The notes under the pieces: generated by a model
Seen by the model: the letters and a program-made list of their open reading frames with translations, nothing else
The model's database searches: none
What the model was told of the DNA's origin: nothing
Shown: piece by piece, positions 25,301 to 34,200 of the stretch
Layout: every line of letters begins with the position of its first letter
Numbering within the stretch: the stretch's first letter is position 1
Assembly (NCBI GenBank): GCA_002310175.1
Contig: DBYG01000083.1
Coordinates: 1-45,440, forward strand
Direction: 5' to 3'
DNA from: Bacteroidales bacterium UBA1192
Lineage (GTDB): Bacteria > Bacteroidota > Bacteroidia > Bacteroidales > Bacteroidaceae
Length of the DNA stretch: 45,440 bases
Program-made: the position numbers and the translations under genes

Positions 25301-28220
25301 TCAGGACAGCGCATGGATAGCTTACTACTCAATGTCATATCTGGGTAAGTCATACTCCAACCCGGTAAGACTCTCTGTGGCTAACTATCACCGTATGGCG
25401 GATGTGATGACCAGTACGCACGAGGTTGTGACTGAGGAGGAAGATCTTGACACCCATGTTATAACAAGGACTTACACTGATGTGCCGGATTATATGTACC
25501 TGAATATGGCCAAGTCAACAGACCGCCGTAATCCTAAGGTTTATATAGGCAGTTCAGATGAACTTGTTCAGTTGCAGGCATTCTATGATATAATTAAGGG
25601 TACCGATGCCGCTCTTCCTGCAGGGAACGAGAATATCGTTAATGGTAGAAACATTGACTTTATACTGGACAGGGACTTCAACTACAATGGAACAAAAGAA
25701 GTTGAAGATCCAAGCAATCCCGGCTCGACAACCACCCAGTATTTCCCATGGACTCCTATAGGTGAAGCTGGTAAATGTTTTGAGGGTACTTTCCATGGTG
25801 ACGGACATACCATTGGCGGACTTGACAATTCACTGTTCAACTATCTGTGCGGTGACGTATATAACCTGGGTGTGACAGGCTCATTCAACACTGCAGGTAT
25901 AGCCAACCATGCTGATGGTAATGTGGTCAACACATGGATATATACAACCTCTACTGATGATTTGACTTCAGTCAATCCTATTGTAGGCGATGACGGCGGT
26001 ATAGTGGTGAACAGCTACTACTATAACGATTACAACCCGGCCGCAGTAACCGGTCATGAGACCTACAAGATGGATATGAAGGAGTTCCTGAACGGTACGG
26101 TGGCATATAACCTGAACGGTCATTACCTGAACAAGAGGTATTATGACGAGAAGGTTCCCACAGGCACTGCCTATTCCTATTGGGAGCATGACAAGGTTGT
26201 GGCTACTGACGCCTCACGCGTCCTCTCCACAGCACAGTATCCTGACGGTTATGATAAGTATGTGGAGGGCCGTTACGGCAATGTTGACTTCATCTACGCA
26301 GGCGGAAACATTCCTGAGAACCGTAACATACGTCAGCTGAGCATAGAGGATAAGGAGTTCTATCCGGTTTATCCTGATGACTACATATTCTTCGGCCAGA
26401 CACTGACATATAATATAGGTAATCATGACGCTGCACATCAGGATTATCCCGGACCTGTGGCACGTACATCGGGTGACAGGCTCCTGTCAGACGCTAACCG
26501 CGTGTTCCGTGCTCCCGGTTACTATGGTAATTCACAGCTGGATGTGGTACATTTCAACAAGGACGCAAGGTTCACCAGGAGTTATGACGGTACTGGTACT
26601 GACATTGACATACATGTTTCAGATGAGGGCAACGGACTGACAGCAGTTGACTTTACCGGTTACAATGATGATCCTTATCCTGATGCATTCTCAGGCAACA
26701 AGAACATAGACAAGTTCTATACTCCTGTTCTTGACTATGACGGACTGACCTCATTCATGACCAGGAATATCACTCAGAACCTGCTGGTATATGCTGACTC
26801 TGTCAATGACCTCAGTTCACATGAGGTACTGGACAACGCGCTGTTCGAGCCGGAGCTGGTGATTGATGACAGTAACGGTTACGGAATTGTGGGTGTGGTA
26901 AGTGCAACGGATCGTGCCAGAGTGTCAGGACATCTGGTATCATCGGCCGGCCAGACAGATTACACTTCACACCGCAACCACTTCCTGGTGGACAAGCAGG
27001 ACTTCAACGCTCCTATAAGCTACCGGTACTATTATGATGAGAACGGTGACAAGTTCTATATGTGGTACCAGCGTACTCCGGATGAGTTCTCCACTCCAGA
27101 GGTGGCCAACCCCGTGGACCGTTACATCAAGGCAGGACTTGTGAGCGGTGAGCTTAAGAACTGGGGCTGGCAGACTATCAGCCTGCCGTTCACGGCTGAT
27201 CTGGTAAGCACTCAGCAGAAGGGTGAGATAACACACTTCTATGCCGGCAGCAACACTGGTCATGAGTACTGGCTGCGTGAGTTTGGAAGCGTATCCAAGG
27301 ATGCAAACACTAATATTGTGACCGGTGTGTTCAACAGTCCTTCAGCTTCAGGAACCGCCACCAAATATGTGACCAACCAGTTCCTGTGGGATTACTACTA
27401 CAGTAAGAATAACCGTAAGGACAAGAATGAGGATCTGTACAAGCACTATAACGGCACTGATAATGCCAGCAAGGATTATTATCATTCCAGCCGTGAATAT
27501 GCTAATTATCCGCTGTTCACAGCAGGTACACCTTACCTGATAGGATTCCCGGGTGAGACCTATTATGAGTTTGACCTGAGCGGTAAGTTCCAGCCTAAGA
27601 ACATTTATGCCGGTACCGATGCAGAGGCCATAGGCAAGCTGAACAAGCAGACCATATCATTCGTATCGGTTAACGGTGCTGTGATAGGTGTTTCGGACAC
27701 TGAATATTCAGCCAACAACGTTGCTGCCGGTTCAGGAGGTTCAACAGCAGGTGACTATACCTTCAGGACCTCATATCAGGCCAATACGCTGGCTGCAGCC
27801 GGTGACGGATATCTGCTCAACTCAACAGCAGCTGATCAGCCAAGCAGCAAGTTCGTCCAGAACACTGCCGGTGCGGTGACCGTTCCGTTCCGTCCGTATT
27901 TTGCTCCTAAACAGACATCCTCACCCGCACCCAAGCGTGCCGGTACACGTGCCGATGTACTGTACATAGGTTATGCCGGCGATGTGGAAGGTGATCCTAT
28001 CATTGACATGGTGACCAACCACGGCCTGTATATCTACAGTGAGGGCATGAACATCTGCATAGAGAGCACTCTTGAGGAGCCGGCCGAAGTGAACGTGTTC
28101 ACCACAGGCGGAACCCTCCTGAAGCGCCTCACCGTCCAGCCCGGCACCAAAGAGACTGTTCCGGTGAACAACCGTGGTATTTATATTGTCAACCGCCAGA
28201 AGATTGCCGTTACAAAGTGA
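16356..28220 (+). CDS. Giant glycine-repeat surface protein 1 with T9SS-type C-terminal domain
   Basis: A 3954-residue secreted protein with a signal peptide cleaved near Met-Phe-Ala/Asp-Val (about residue 32). Residues about 38-1755 are repeats of 26-28 residues built on V-Y/F-G-G-G-N, T-x-V-x-I and G-G-T-I, consistent with a long beta-solenoid. Residues about 1800-2850 carry a different degenerate repeat of the form G-x-x-I-T-x-x-E-Y-x-x-L-T-x-x-E-K-x-x-F. Around 3063-3218 there is a GLUG-like segment (FEGTFHGDGHTIGGL, YNLGVTGSF), and near 3601 a WGWQTISLPFTADL block. The last ~80 residues (VNVFTTGGTLLKRLTVQPG, then GIYIVNRQKIAV) fit a type A T9SS sorting domain. Likely a cell-surface adhesin; substrate unknown. 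It starts 18 bases after fimbrillin 8 and is probably co-transcribed. Confidence 0.85.
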   Translation: MNISTRILNRQLVRVLLAGMLLSSAFVTDMFADVTIKIGGNVYGGGKDGAVGTSHTSSTTTKETPKEEVTITDNSGTPVKVTEVVVNAGTIKDGSTNGKIFGGGMNGRAYGGTYVTVNGGEMNMVFGAGDGSGAVVFGHDTVLIKNGTINNNVYGGGNEADLIGTTTVTLQGGTIKEDVYGGSRIADIFGHTYIDIDGANAKNDLIIKNIYGGNDISGRITSSTNDNWAWVKSENLTVPFTISTAGTMNASATVDETWNAFIRSTKNSASPVKNIFIGKLYGGGNGDYGTEYDAGGLYAGKTLPVIDKVYLQIEGGNFGYLLGGGNNATVLQSTDIYINNESDPVQLTEDKVNATGISKTAFTESGGVYTANNQFDGVFGGNDRADMAIRPDWYLNKASINNLYSGGNAGRMIYYEEVEGHKKGGIILELNSDYLTVNNVYGGCRKADVRPLNAGLDATFDAETFDGIVFPANYSARVLVKKGTIQNVYGGNDVSGKVYGGNALEILSTINGNVYGGGNGNYPYTDKTDSFTEHPDYADYLFTVGTGEDPIDAMNDFRPNAESVRLHVAGTSTKQTYIGGELYVGGNSATLKSDKTGAEATLIIGAYVTADNMFLGSNGINMKEATMMNHYKDNTFSSVVLDSDSKLAKYMKGADVSIMPTILFDDMEGAEYSTFIGAFHVGGNAGSMSVPGTITMNFNQPVTIYKRVVGGSNDAKVTFTNGGTYTHNGGLLAATASGTPKIIINFNEGDNGGIRLLPRVLTETAGVYSLDTWSTEEINSNTYLEGANIYGGCYTSGIVNGGVEINLRTNFFSDDDIFGASKSGVEKEDQLYVFSKALSAYGGGFGENTTINGDTRINMYSGNILKVFGGGLKGVVDGNTTINLADGNVGKIYGGGFEGNITHNTRVNLDGGNVIDAFGGACNADIGGYAQMFLGSGAGNNGTPGLTTVAENVYGGNDYGGNIIGSNTTLADVNINLTDKSMIYKYDAGAQTAAVLQSSAYVEYRLGNVLGNIFGGSCGNYTYTTQSDKPYVVSSFVNFRPTAGASLDNKVTRIFGASQGVDGYVTDTEKDKMQNRSYVLVNIPSGMTNFTATDVFGSGEASGLGMFTAAASLGRDNAASDNYSAVVDMMSGRVRDVYGASYNEGITRRTVVNVPAGSTAWMDRIFGGGYGRGLNAPCDTYESTVNWSSEDATVGWYQDGIYGGNNNSRRTLYAIVNINSPVYSVHPQGNVTEQFATVYGAGFGLDTWCEYTEINLNNGADKLYEVYGGGKLGRVLNVASVDAWQTELGAVNLPLELDGYTNPGLTGANTLAKVNKLGVTTNTNVNINSGAKVSGYMYNGSLSGGYAYAGGLGDQNDIKCGSISGTTYIGLHGGVVAKDIYAGGTSGSVLDYYKVGTESNPIAQTYAYIEGGTVRNVYGGGWRGSVGYLKTATNGLTDDILGISNVTIGKLNGTTYTEGDPSITRNVYGGGEGGQIYGTTNLTINNGHIGYRYNSETGVYVPELDDAAVGDKLLETSGNAFGGGYVANSSVDISNVRMYGGQLRSGLYGGGEIATIGRGRMNGSTPEVTKYGQTNVYLYDGKVLGNVFGGGRGEDNWGGDGYMTEDEKKWMDLSSRGYVFGKTRVYVYGGQVGEDATVAKGDGNVFGGGNLGYVYGDCVKGTDGYYYEKDSNGDPTATLSEDCKVVVEPKCLVLTAFGSYSVGDRVDAAYMNTLPYESSVWDNIDHAGITIGNAVFAGGNVSRGSDRIYANTPTVFGNATASVMDIFAMDFIAIGDDGIGGLYGDGNLTLVDGYRELNITNYGTDYHHLEKDLTYEKYQNLNKRQKAYYELKYKLKDSQLHIDDNTTHSYSNYIESTSLHSYTYTDADNNDVTLLFRRGQKITAAQYAEYKIDQDDDEKLLWRNGSKTYRWSDQITENEYDLMDTDEQQYWDLYGFCTLYLGRMMNTIQRADFCGVFGSRIVMRGALDRATDLADYTDYTINRVDEVSLNTSYQTGSDPQGNYFGIYSVVNYLGALTSDMGFYEKRITNSEGNDYYTDISLNGNTYAYGSDNATYYNWKLANLTARKRNNGTSRNQVALASGVWLEIIDKETEQHKDSKTYGPITGVVELDLISVATGEGGGYVYARNDHKPVDWAATRANDVFRTKIISETNRNAVSYKQLVFDDSADTIPMQTTGNFVNSVKRIVDDCYPISGAYSGADAAPAHYWYIRGEYYVYEQTISAYTGSAIAYPEMISIPLTITPESRGKLVLNAVEDNYTAYWDGDVLPKYQSTTDPDAIVISNKLYHKNDPISYWEYTLLTDEEKQFFIADQTYVCSSDVTLNNKTYHAGDILTALPRPDALELYVCVQDFEDNSHVEGDVITEAEYNNLTRVNKNKFARAFDPANAVNHDNGFLLTFDWDNPDVWSTHYQRDVTPATSGNQVIRSDVEVAGYVLSPTFLCTESGLYGQRDYSREDLIDKETYLSQPGAAVLSAYNAPAQAEFKKAYMVSEEFSYIDGESRKHEYAEGALIDEDEYNTLCGLGYTLKLTPAKLCISTYEVSSQERYLNGLTYPVSDYEALRTAAGSDQDMIDLIESSFSDVYICTTPGPWGGSEFQSGHNYPALKYSNLTASERAHFTYNYDALDVLSEDFEPEAESADLLNYQGNKNVNGNPVIDPNIQIPFADQCAIDYSATYNSDTPLALQSGQTVTVNRGGTEITLSYSASPTDANRIIKNDVLINTEYEDHLINEQYNYTPIVVSGNDPTAKVYHVAKEYFNVGNDYFALGQVVSDDKYLGLPHDKFIDVPRSSLPDLPTGDDKKIYYFCSKPYEALTGFTDINSETHAAGVTVPQGTIIVSGQYSTFMNQQKNFSIDGKVPTATSTLFVSRETDIKKLSEDKIVTLVYVYDYIESDESGTAYETIRERHIVNIRVKFESGLPMIGELNTPPTILPGSKLSIRTPEVTRGAFEPLGGGWEIFHNEDDALSHKRGSEFIVNNTPLYWYQDSAWIAYYSMSYLGKSYSNPVRLSVANYHRMADVMTSTHEVVTEEEDLDTHVITRTYTDVPDYMYLNMAKSTDRRNPKVYIGSSDELVQLQAFYDIIKGTDAALPAGNENIVNGRNIDFILDRDFNYNGTKEVEDPSNPGSTTTQYFPWTPIGEAGKCFEGTFHGDGHTIGGLDNSLFNYLCGDVYNLGVTGSFNTAGIANHADGNVVNTWIYTTSTDDLTSVNPIVGDDGGIVVNSYYYNDYNPAAVTGHETYKMDMKEFLNGTVAYNLNGHYLNKRYYDEKVPTGTAYSYWEHDKVVATDASRVLSTAQYPDGYDKYVEGRYGNVDFIYAGGNIPENRNIRQLSIEDKEFYPVYPDDYIFFGQTLTYNIGNHDAAHQDYPGPVARTSGDRLLSDANRVFRAPGYYGNSQLDVVHFNKDARFTRSYDGTGTDIDIHVSDEGNGLTAVDFTGYNDDPYPDAFSGNKNIDKFYTPVLDYDGLTSFMTRNITQNLLVYADSVNDLSSHEVLDNALFEPELVIDDSNGYGIVGVVSATDRARVSGHLVSSAGQTDYTSHRNHFLVDKQDFNAPISYRYYYDENGDKFYMWYQRTPDEFSTPEVANPVDRYIKAGLVSGELKNWGWQTISLPFTADLVSTQQKGEITHFYAGSNTGHEYWLREFGSVSKDANTNIVTGVFNSPSASGTATKYVTNQFLWDYYYSKNNRKDKNEDLYKHYNGTDNASKDYYHSSREYANYPLFTAGTPYLIGFPGETYYEFDLSGKFQPKNIYAGTDAEAIGKLNKQTISFVSVNGAVIGVSDTEYSANNVAAGSGGSTAGDYTFRTSYQANTLAAAGDGYLLNSTAADQPSSKFVQNTAGAVTVPFRPYFAPKQTSSPAPKRAGTRADVLYIGYAGDVEGDPIIDMVTNHGLYIYSEGMNICIESTLEEPAEVNVFTTGGTLLKRLTVQPGTKETVPVNNRGIYIVNRQKIAVTK
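27960..28217 (+). other. Probable T9SS type A sorting domain of giant protein 1
   Basis: The C-terminal segment has the family pattern of a hydrophobic strand (NICIESTLEEPAEVNVF), a Gly-Gly turn where Por tails usually have T/S-G-R, a basic position (LLKRLTV), then NNRGIYIVNRQKIAVTK. Such domains direct outer-membrane passage by the PorU/PorT system and are then removed for attachment to A-LPS. No T9SS component gene is in this window. Confidence 0.7.
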
Positions 28221-28275
28221 TGAAATCCAGATGGTAATAAGATTATAGTAAGATTACAATTAACAGAAAAGTCTC

Positions 28276-31200
28276 ATGAAAGAGTCTGCATATCTAACCA
28301 ACGATTATCTAATTAACCGTAACGCCAGAGGCAACCAATTCTCCGGCAACGCACTTCGTAGCCCCCGCGCTGCCTTGCGATTTTTCCTCACCCTCGCACT
28401 GCTGCTGATGGCGGGTGTGGGTGCAAAAGCAGACAAATATGTGTTTGTGTATAATAATAATTATCTGAGTGTTAACGATAATGGACAGGTTGCTAATTCC
28501 AATACCCTCACAGCAGGTTGCGTATGGACTTGCGTGTCTAACACTACGTCACTGGATGAAGCCTCGTTGGATAACACTACCTCTCGCTTTCTGTTCACTA
28601 TTGTGAATGGTACGAAATATTGGATGGTGGGTAGTACCACGGATGGTGCCGCCATCACTGTTACAACCACGGCTCCTAGCACAGCATATTGGAGAAATGA
28701 CGGAACAAGGTTGCATTATTACAACAGTAACGCATATTATGTCTATTATCGTGGTAATTCTTGGAGGACAAGTAGGTCGGCATCTACTTCTTCTAATGGT
28801 GAAACGTATTATGCGAGAACATATAATAATGGTACAATACGTACCGAATATCGTTCCACCACAACAGCTGGCACAATTCGGGATGAAACAACTTCTGGTA
28901 CCGAATATGAACTTTCTGCTCCAGCCATTACTCCATCTTTGGCAACGTTGAACAGTGGTGAAAATCAGACCTTTTCCCTTACGTCATCTACTTTGACTAC
29001 AATTACTGTGACTATCCCCGCACATGCAGTATTTAATACGAACCAACATTACTACAATGGCGTACTGACCACCAATACAGCTGAATTTGCTGTAAGGACT
29101 ACAGGTACTCCCACTACGGAGGGTGTCAGCTACATTTGGGCACTCTCGGGAGATGGTAGCAGCAACCTGTCTATGACAGGAACAGGAAACAGTCGTACCG
29201 TTACCCATTCTACCGCTACTACATCAGATGCCACAGCCACGTTGACAGTTACAGCTTCAGCAACCGGAGCTACCAATCAGACTGCAACGTCCACCATTAC
29301 TTTATGGGCTCCTACTCAGCAGCCCACTATCACCCGCTCTGGCAACAGCGTCAGTCTGGCGACCAACAGTGCGGGCGCTACCATATATTACACAACTGAC
29401 GGTTCCACCCCTTCAGCAAGTAACGGAACCGCTTATACAACTCCAATCAACTTAGAGATCTTAACACTCCCTGTTACCGTCAAGGCTATTGCTGTTCGTG
29501 GCGGTAACAGTTCTGGCACTGCAGAGCAGGAATACAGCACTCTATCGTGTGCCGCTCCTGTTATCAGCATATCCTCTACAGGTGCTGTTACCATCACCTG
29601 CGCTACTGAAGGAGCGTCTATCCGTTACACTACAGACGAAACAGATCCGACCTCTACCAGCGGTAATGTCTATGGAGGGTCTTTCAATGTAAGCAATCTT
29701 ACTACTGTAAAAGCCATTGCATATAAAGATGGTTACACTGATTCAGAAGTCGCTTCAGAACAGTATATCACCAGCGGTGTCACCAGCGGAGGTAAGGTAG
29801 TCCTTGACGACCGCGAGGACCACAACTGGACATACTATAGCGACAAACCGGATAGTGATTACCCCGACAATCTGCGTTCACCGGATCCTCGTAATGTCAA
29901 GATAACCTATCGTGGTGGTAGTGTCAACAATGCATCGGATGTAGCAGTCTCAGCATCGGAACCAGAGAACGAGTTTGTTTATTATAAAACCATAGAGAAG
30001 AAAGCTTGGGGCATCGACGAAGGCCGCTGGCTTACCGGCGATTATGCCTATAAGGTTATTCCCAATCCATTCAGCAAGCGCCCCCGTACTAATGGAACAA
30101 CAGGCACCAACGGTTTCTACGGTTTTGCCGGCTGGAAGATTGTAAGTGGCGCAGAATACATAAACGGACATAATAACAACGATGTGCTGGGTCTTGAGGA
30201 GAAGATTAACTTCGTGAATCTCCCTGCTGGCAACGATGGCAATGGCGCCGTGGTATTTGAGGCCACTTGGACTGCGGCAAACGTTTCCACTGTAAACGGT
30301 AATGTAACAGGAGCCGCAAGTCTGCCTGGTACTGGCGGCACCTACGAAACCAACTTTATTGTGGTGAGCGGCAATGACCGCACCGTAACCGGAATGACCC
30401 GTAATGCCACAGTCATGGGCTGTTACCCCGACGGTTCCGGAGCCACCGGCGCCAGACTGAGCACTGTCACCGGCAGCGGTAATGACCTTAAGATTGAGAA
30501 TATTAACATAGGAGGCGGAAGTAATGACTATACAGCCAACACAGGATGGCTGATAGTAGGCCGAGGCTGCACCGGTAACGTGCGCCGTGTGATAGGCAAC
30601 ACCGGTCAGGTAAAGATCCGCATTGAAAGCGGCATCTACAACTTTATCAACCCCATGTCCGGTGGCAACAACGACAACGCCAATAACGGACTGATAATAT
30701 TTGGCTGTGATTATGACCGCGCCACCAACGACGGACTTACCAGTAATGATCTGTATGCCGACAACTCAACGCATCGCAAACTGCGTGTCATAAATTATGT
30801 ATCGTACAACGGAAGTGGTGCCCAAAAGACAAGTAATGACAACCGCGACGAGTGGATGGACATTACAATCAAAAGCGGATATTTTGGCTTTTCAGCAGAC
30901 TACAGTCTCTACTCAACCACAGCGGCAAATGATGCCGACGGATTTGGACTGAGCATAGGCGGTAACACCGACAACGCAGCATCGTACTCCGCTCCTGACA
31001 TAGATGGCTTTAACCGCAACTACACGAACCTTAATGCGGCCGTAAACAACACCACTTACCGATGGCAGAGAATCATGTCATTCTACGTAGGCCGAACCCG
31101 AGGCGGCAACTACGGAGGCATAAGCCGTATGCTGGTTGAAGGCGGCGAGTTGAGCAGTATAAACGGCGGCGGATACCGTAACACAGGCGCAAACTTTGAT

Positions 31201-34200
31201 GTGTGCTACCACTTCCGTATGAAAGGCGGCTGGGTAAAGGGCGCCATCTACGGAACAGCTTCATCATCACAGACCAACGCCACGACTAAACAGGTCATTA
31301 CCGGTGGTGAAATCAACGGATGGATTGCAGGTGCCTGCAACGGAACCGATGTTGACAATGCTGCAGGTGAGAATCTTGGAGACACCTATATCTACTTAGG
31401 TGGTAATGCAGAACTGCGTTCACACCGAAAGGATGGTGTTTACAACAATGCCTGGGGACTTGTTGGCGGTGTTGAAGGTGGTAGTATATTTGCATCCGGG
31501 CGCGGTACTCCTGCAACAAACGCTCAACCCAACAGAAATTACTGCGGATCATCTTATAAAACCTATGCAGTTGTGGCCGACCAGGCGCAGGTAGAAAAGA
31601 ACGTTTGCGGTGGAGGATATATAGGCGTGGCACAAAACAGTCATATCTATATCACCGGTGGAGAGATCGGTAATGTGTATGGCGGTTCTATGACACCCAC
31701 ATCAACCAACAACACATGGATGACCCAGACCACCGACATCCGTATGTATGGCGGCACGGTGAAAGGCGGCATCTACGGAGGTCATTATCAAGGTTCCGGG
31801 AATGCGGGTAAGATTCACCAAGATGTAAATGTTAAAATTGTAAATGGTCAGATAGGAATTGACACAGACCATATTGGCTATGTTCACGGCGGCGGTTTTG
31901 GTAGCGGCACCAGCGTAGGCGGCAATGTGGATGTGACCATTGGTGATGCCACAGCCACAGAGAGCCTTGTTATCTATGGTGATGTCTATGGCGGCTCTGC
32001 ACTGGGAACTGTAAACACCAATGCCTCAAATCATACCTACGTGACCCTTAACAAGGGTACTATCAACGGATCGCTATATGGTGGTGGACTGGGTGATAAT
32101 AGTACCGCAGCCAACGTCTATGGCCCTGTCACGGTCACGGTGAATGGCGGTACCGTCAATACGACCACAGCCAATGGCTCAGGTGCCGTGTATGGCTGTA
32201 ACAACATCAAAGGCTCTCCCAAGAGCACGGTGACGGTGACTGTCAACGGTACGGATGCCCATGTGGCGGCAACCTATTATCAGAAAGGTGAGACTCTTCC
32301 TGATGGTAAGAAGGTGGGTGATGTGAAGACGGTTGCCGTGTATGCCATTGATGGTGTCTATGGCGGCGGCAATCAGGCGCATTACGATCCCACCACGCCG
32401 GGGAACTACTATCCCACTGTGACCATAAACGGTTGTGATTTAACCAGCATCAAGGATGTATTTGGTGGTGGTAATGCTGCGGCTGTGCCTTATACCAATG
32501 TGACGGTTAATGGCGGATACATAGACCGCGTATTTGCAGGCGGTAACGGCTTCGGTAACGGCGTAATTGGCACTCCTGCAAACGTGGGACATAAAAACAC
32601 TAATGAAGGAGATGACCCTGGGGATGATTATGGAGCTGGAACCGCATCGGTTAATATATATGGTGGAACTATTAACCAGGTGTTTGGCGGATCAAACGCT
32701 CATGGTGTGATACGTGTAAGTAGTTCCATTGATATAGACAAGAGCAAAGTGTCCGGCAGCGGTTGTGATATGAGAATTGCGGAAGTATATCGTGGAGGAA
32801 ACGAGGCTCCGGGTAAATTGGCTTCACTTACCATAGGCAGTACTGGTACGCTCACAGGGGACCACTCTACTGACCCCGAGTTTATAGGGAAGACGCTGGA
32901 GGGTATAGGTGACCTGTATGGTGGCTCGCGTAAGGCCAACAATACGGGTTATACGGCTCTCAACATCACAAGTGGTATCATCAACCGCGTATTTGGCGGT
33001 AATAATATCGGTGGAAACGTTACTGGTAATATTGCGGTAACTATAAACAAGACCGGCAGCTACGACTGGTATGTGGGTAACGTATTTGGCGGCGGTAACC
33101 TGGCTGCATATTCAGGTACTCCTACTGTTACGCTTACCAACGGTACGGTTAGCCACAGTGTCTATGGCGGCGGTAACGAGGCCGGCGTGGGCGGTTCCTT
33201 AGTGAACATTAATGGTGGCGGCGTAGTGGATGGTATCTATGGCGGTTGCAACACCAGCGGTACGGTGGCAGGTAATATTACGGTCATCATCAATGGCGGC
33301 ACGCTCGGCACTTCCATTGCTCCGCTGACAAGCGGTATATTCGGTGGCGGATTCGGTAAGGACACCGGAACTGATGGTAATGTGGATGTGAACATAGGCG
33401 ATGCTTCACATTCTCCCACCATATATGGTGATGTTTATGGCGGCTCGGCTCTTGGTAATGTAAACAGCGGCACTGAGGACTACACTCACGTTACGCTGAC
33501 GGCAGGTACTATTTATGGTGATGTCTATGGCGGCGGACTGGGTCAACTGGCCGCACCGGCTGTAGGAACTGTAGGAAATCCGGGTTATGTACCAGCTAAG
33601 GAAGCTATAGCAGCACTTGTGAAAGGTAACGTCAAGGTGACACAAAACGGTGTGGCTTTTGGCAAGGCCACTACTACGGATGATGAAAGCCATACAGTGG
33701 TTACCGCAGGCCGTATATTCGGTTGCAACAACTTGAATGGTTCGCCTAAGGGTACGGTGCTTGTGCTGGTGAGCGCGACCGCTCGCGTGGGTGGCGGTTC
33801 ACACACCAAGGGCACATACGAGATGGCTGCAGTCTATGGCGGCGGTAATCTGGCGGCCTATGACCCGACGAACCCGAACGCGACAGGACAGTACCCCGAC
33901 GGTTCTACTCGCACTAATAAACCGCTCCAGGTGGTTATTGATGGCTGCCAGGAAGTGAGCATAGAATATGTCTATGGTGGCGGTAATGCGGCTCCCACTC
34001 CTTCAACGGATGTGCTGATACTGGGTGCCTTCGAGATAGGCAATGCTTTTGGTGGCGGTAACGGTAAGGATAAATACACTCTGGATGGCGGTACCACATG
34101 GAATGCCAACAATGGTGCTGATGTGGGCTATAAGGGTAGTGATGAGTACGGAACAGGTAAATCCGAACTAAGTCTTCTGGGCGGTACGATTCATCATGCT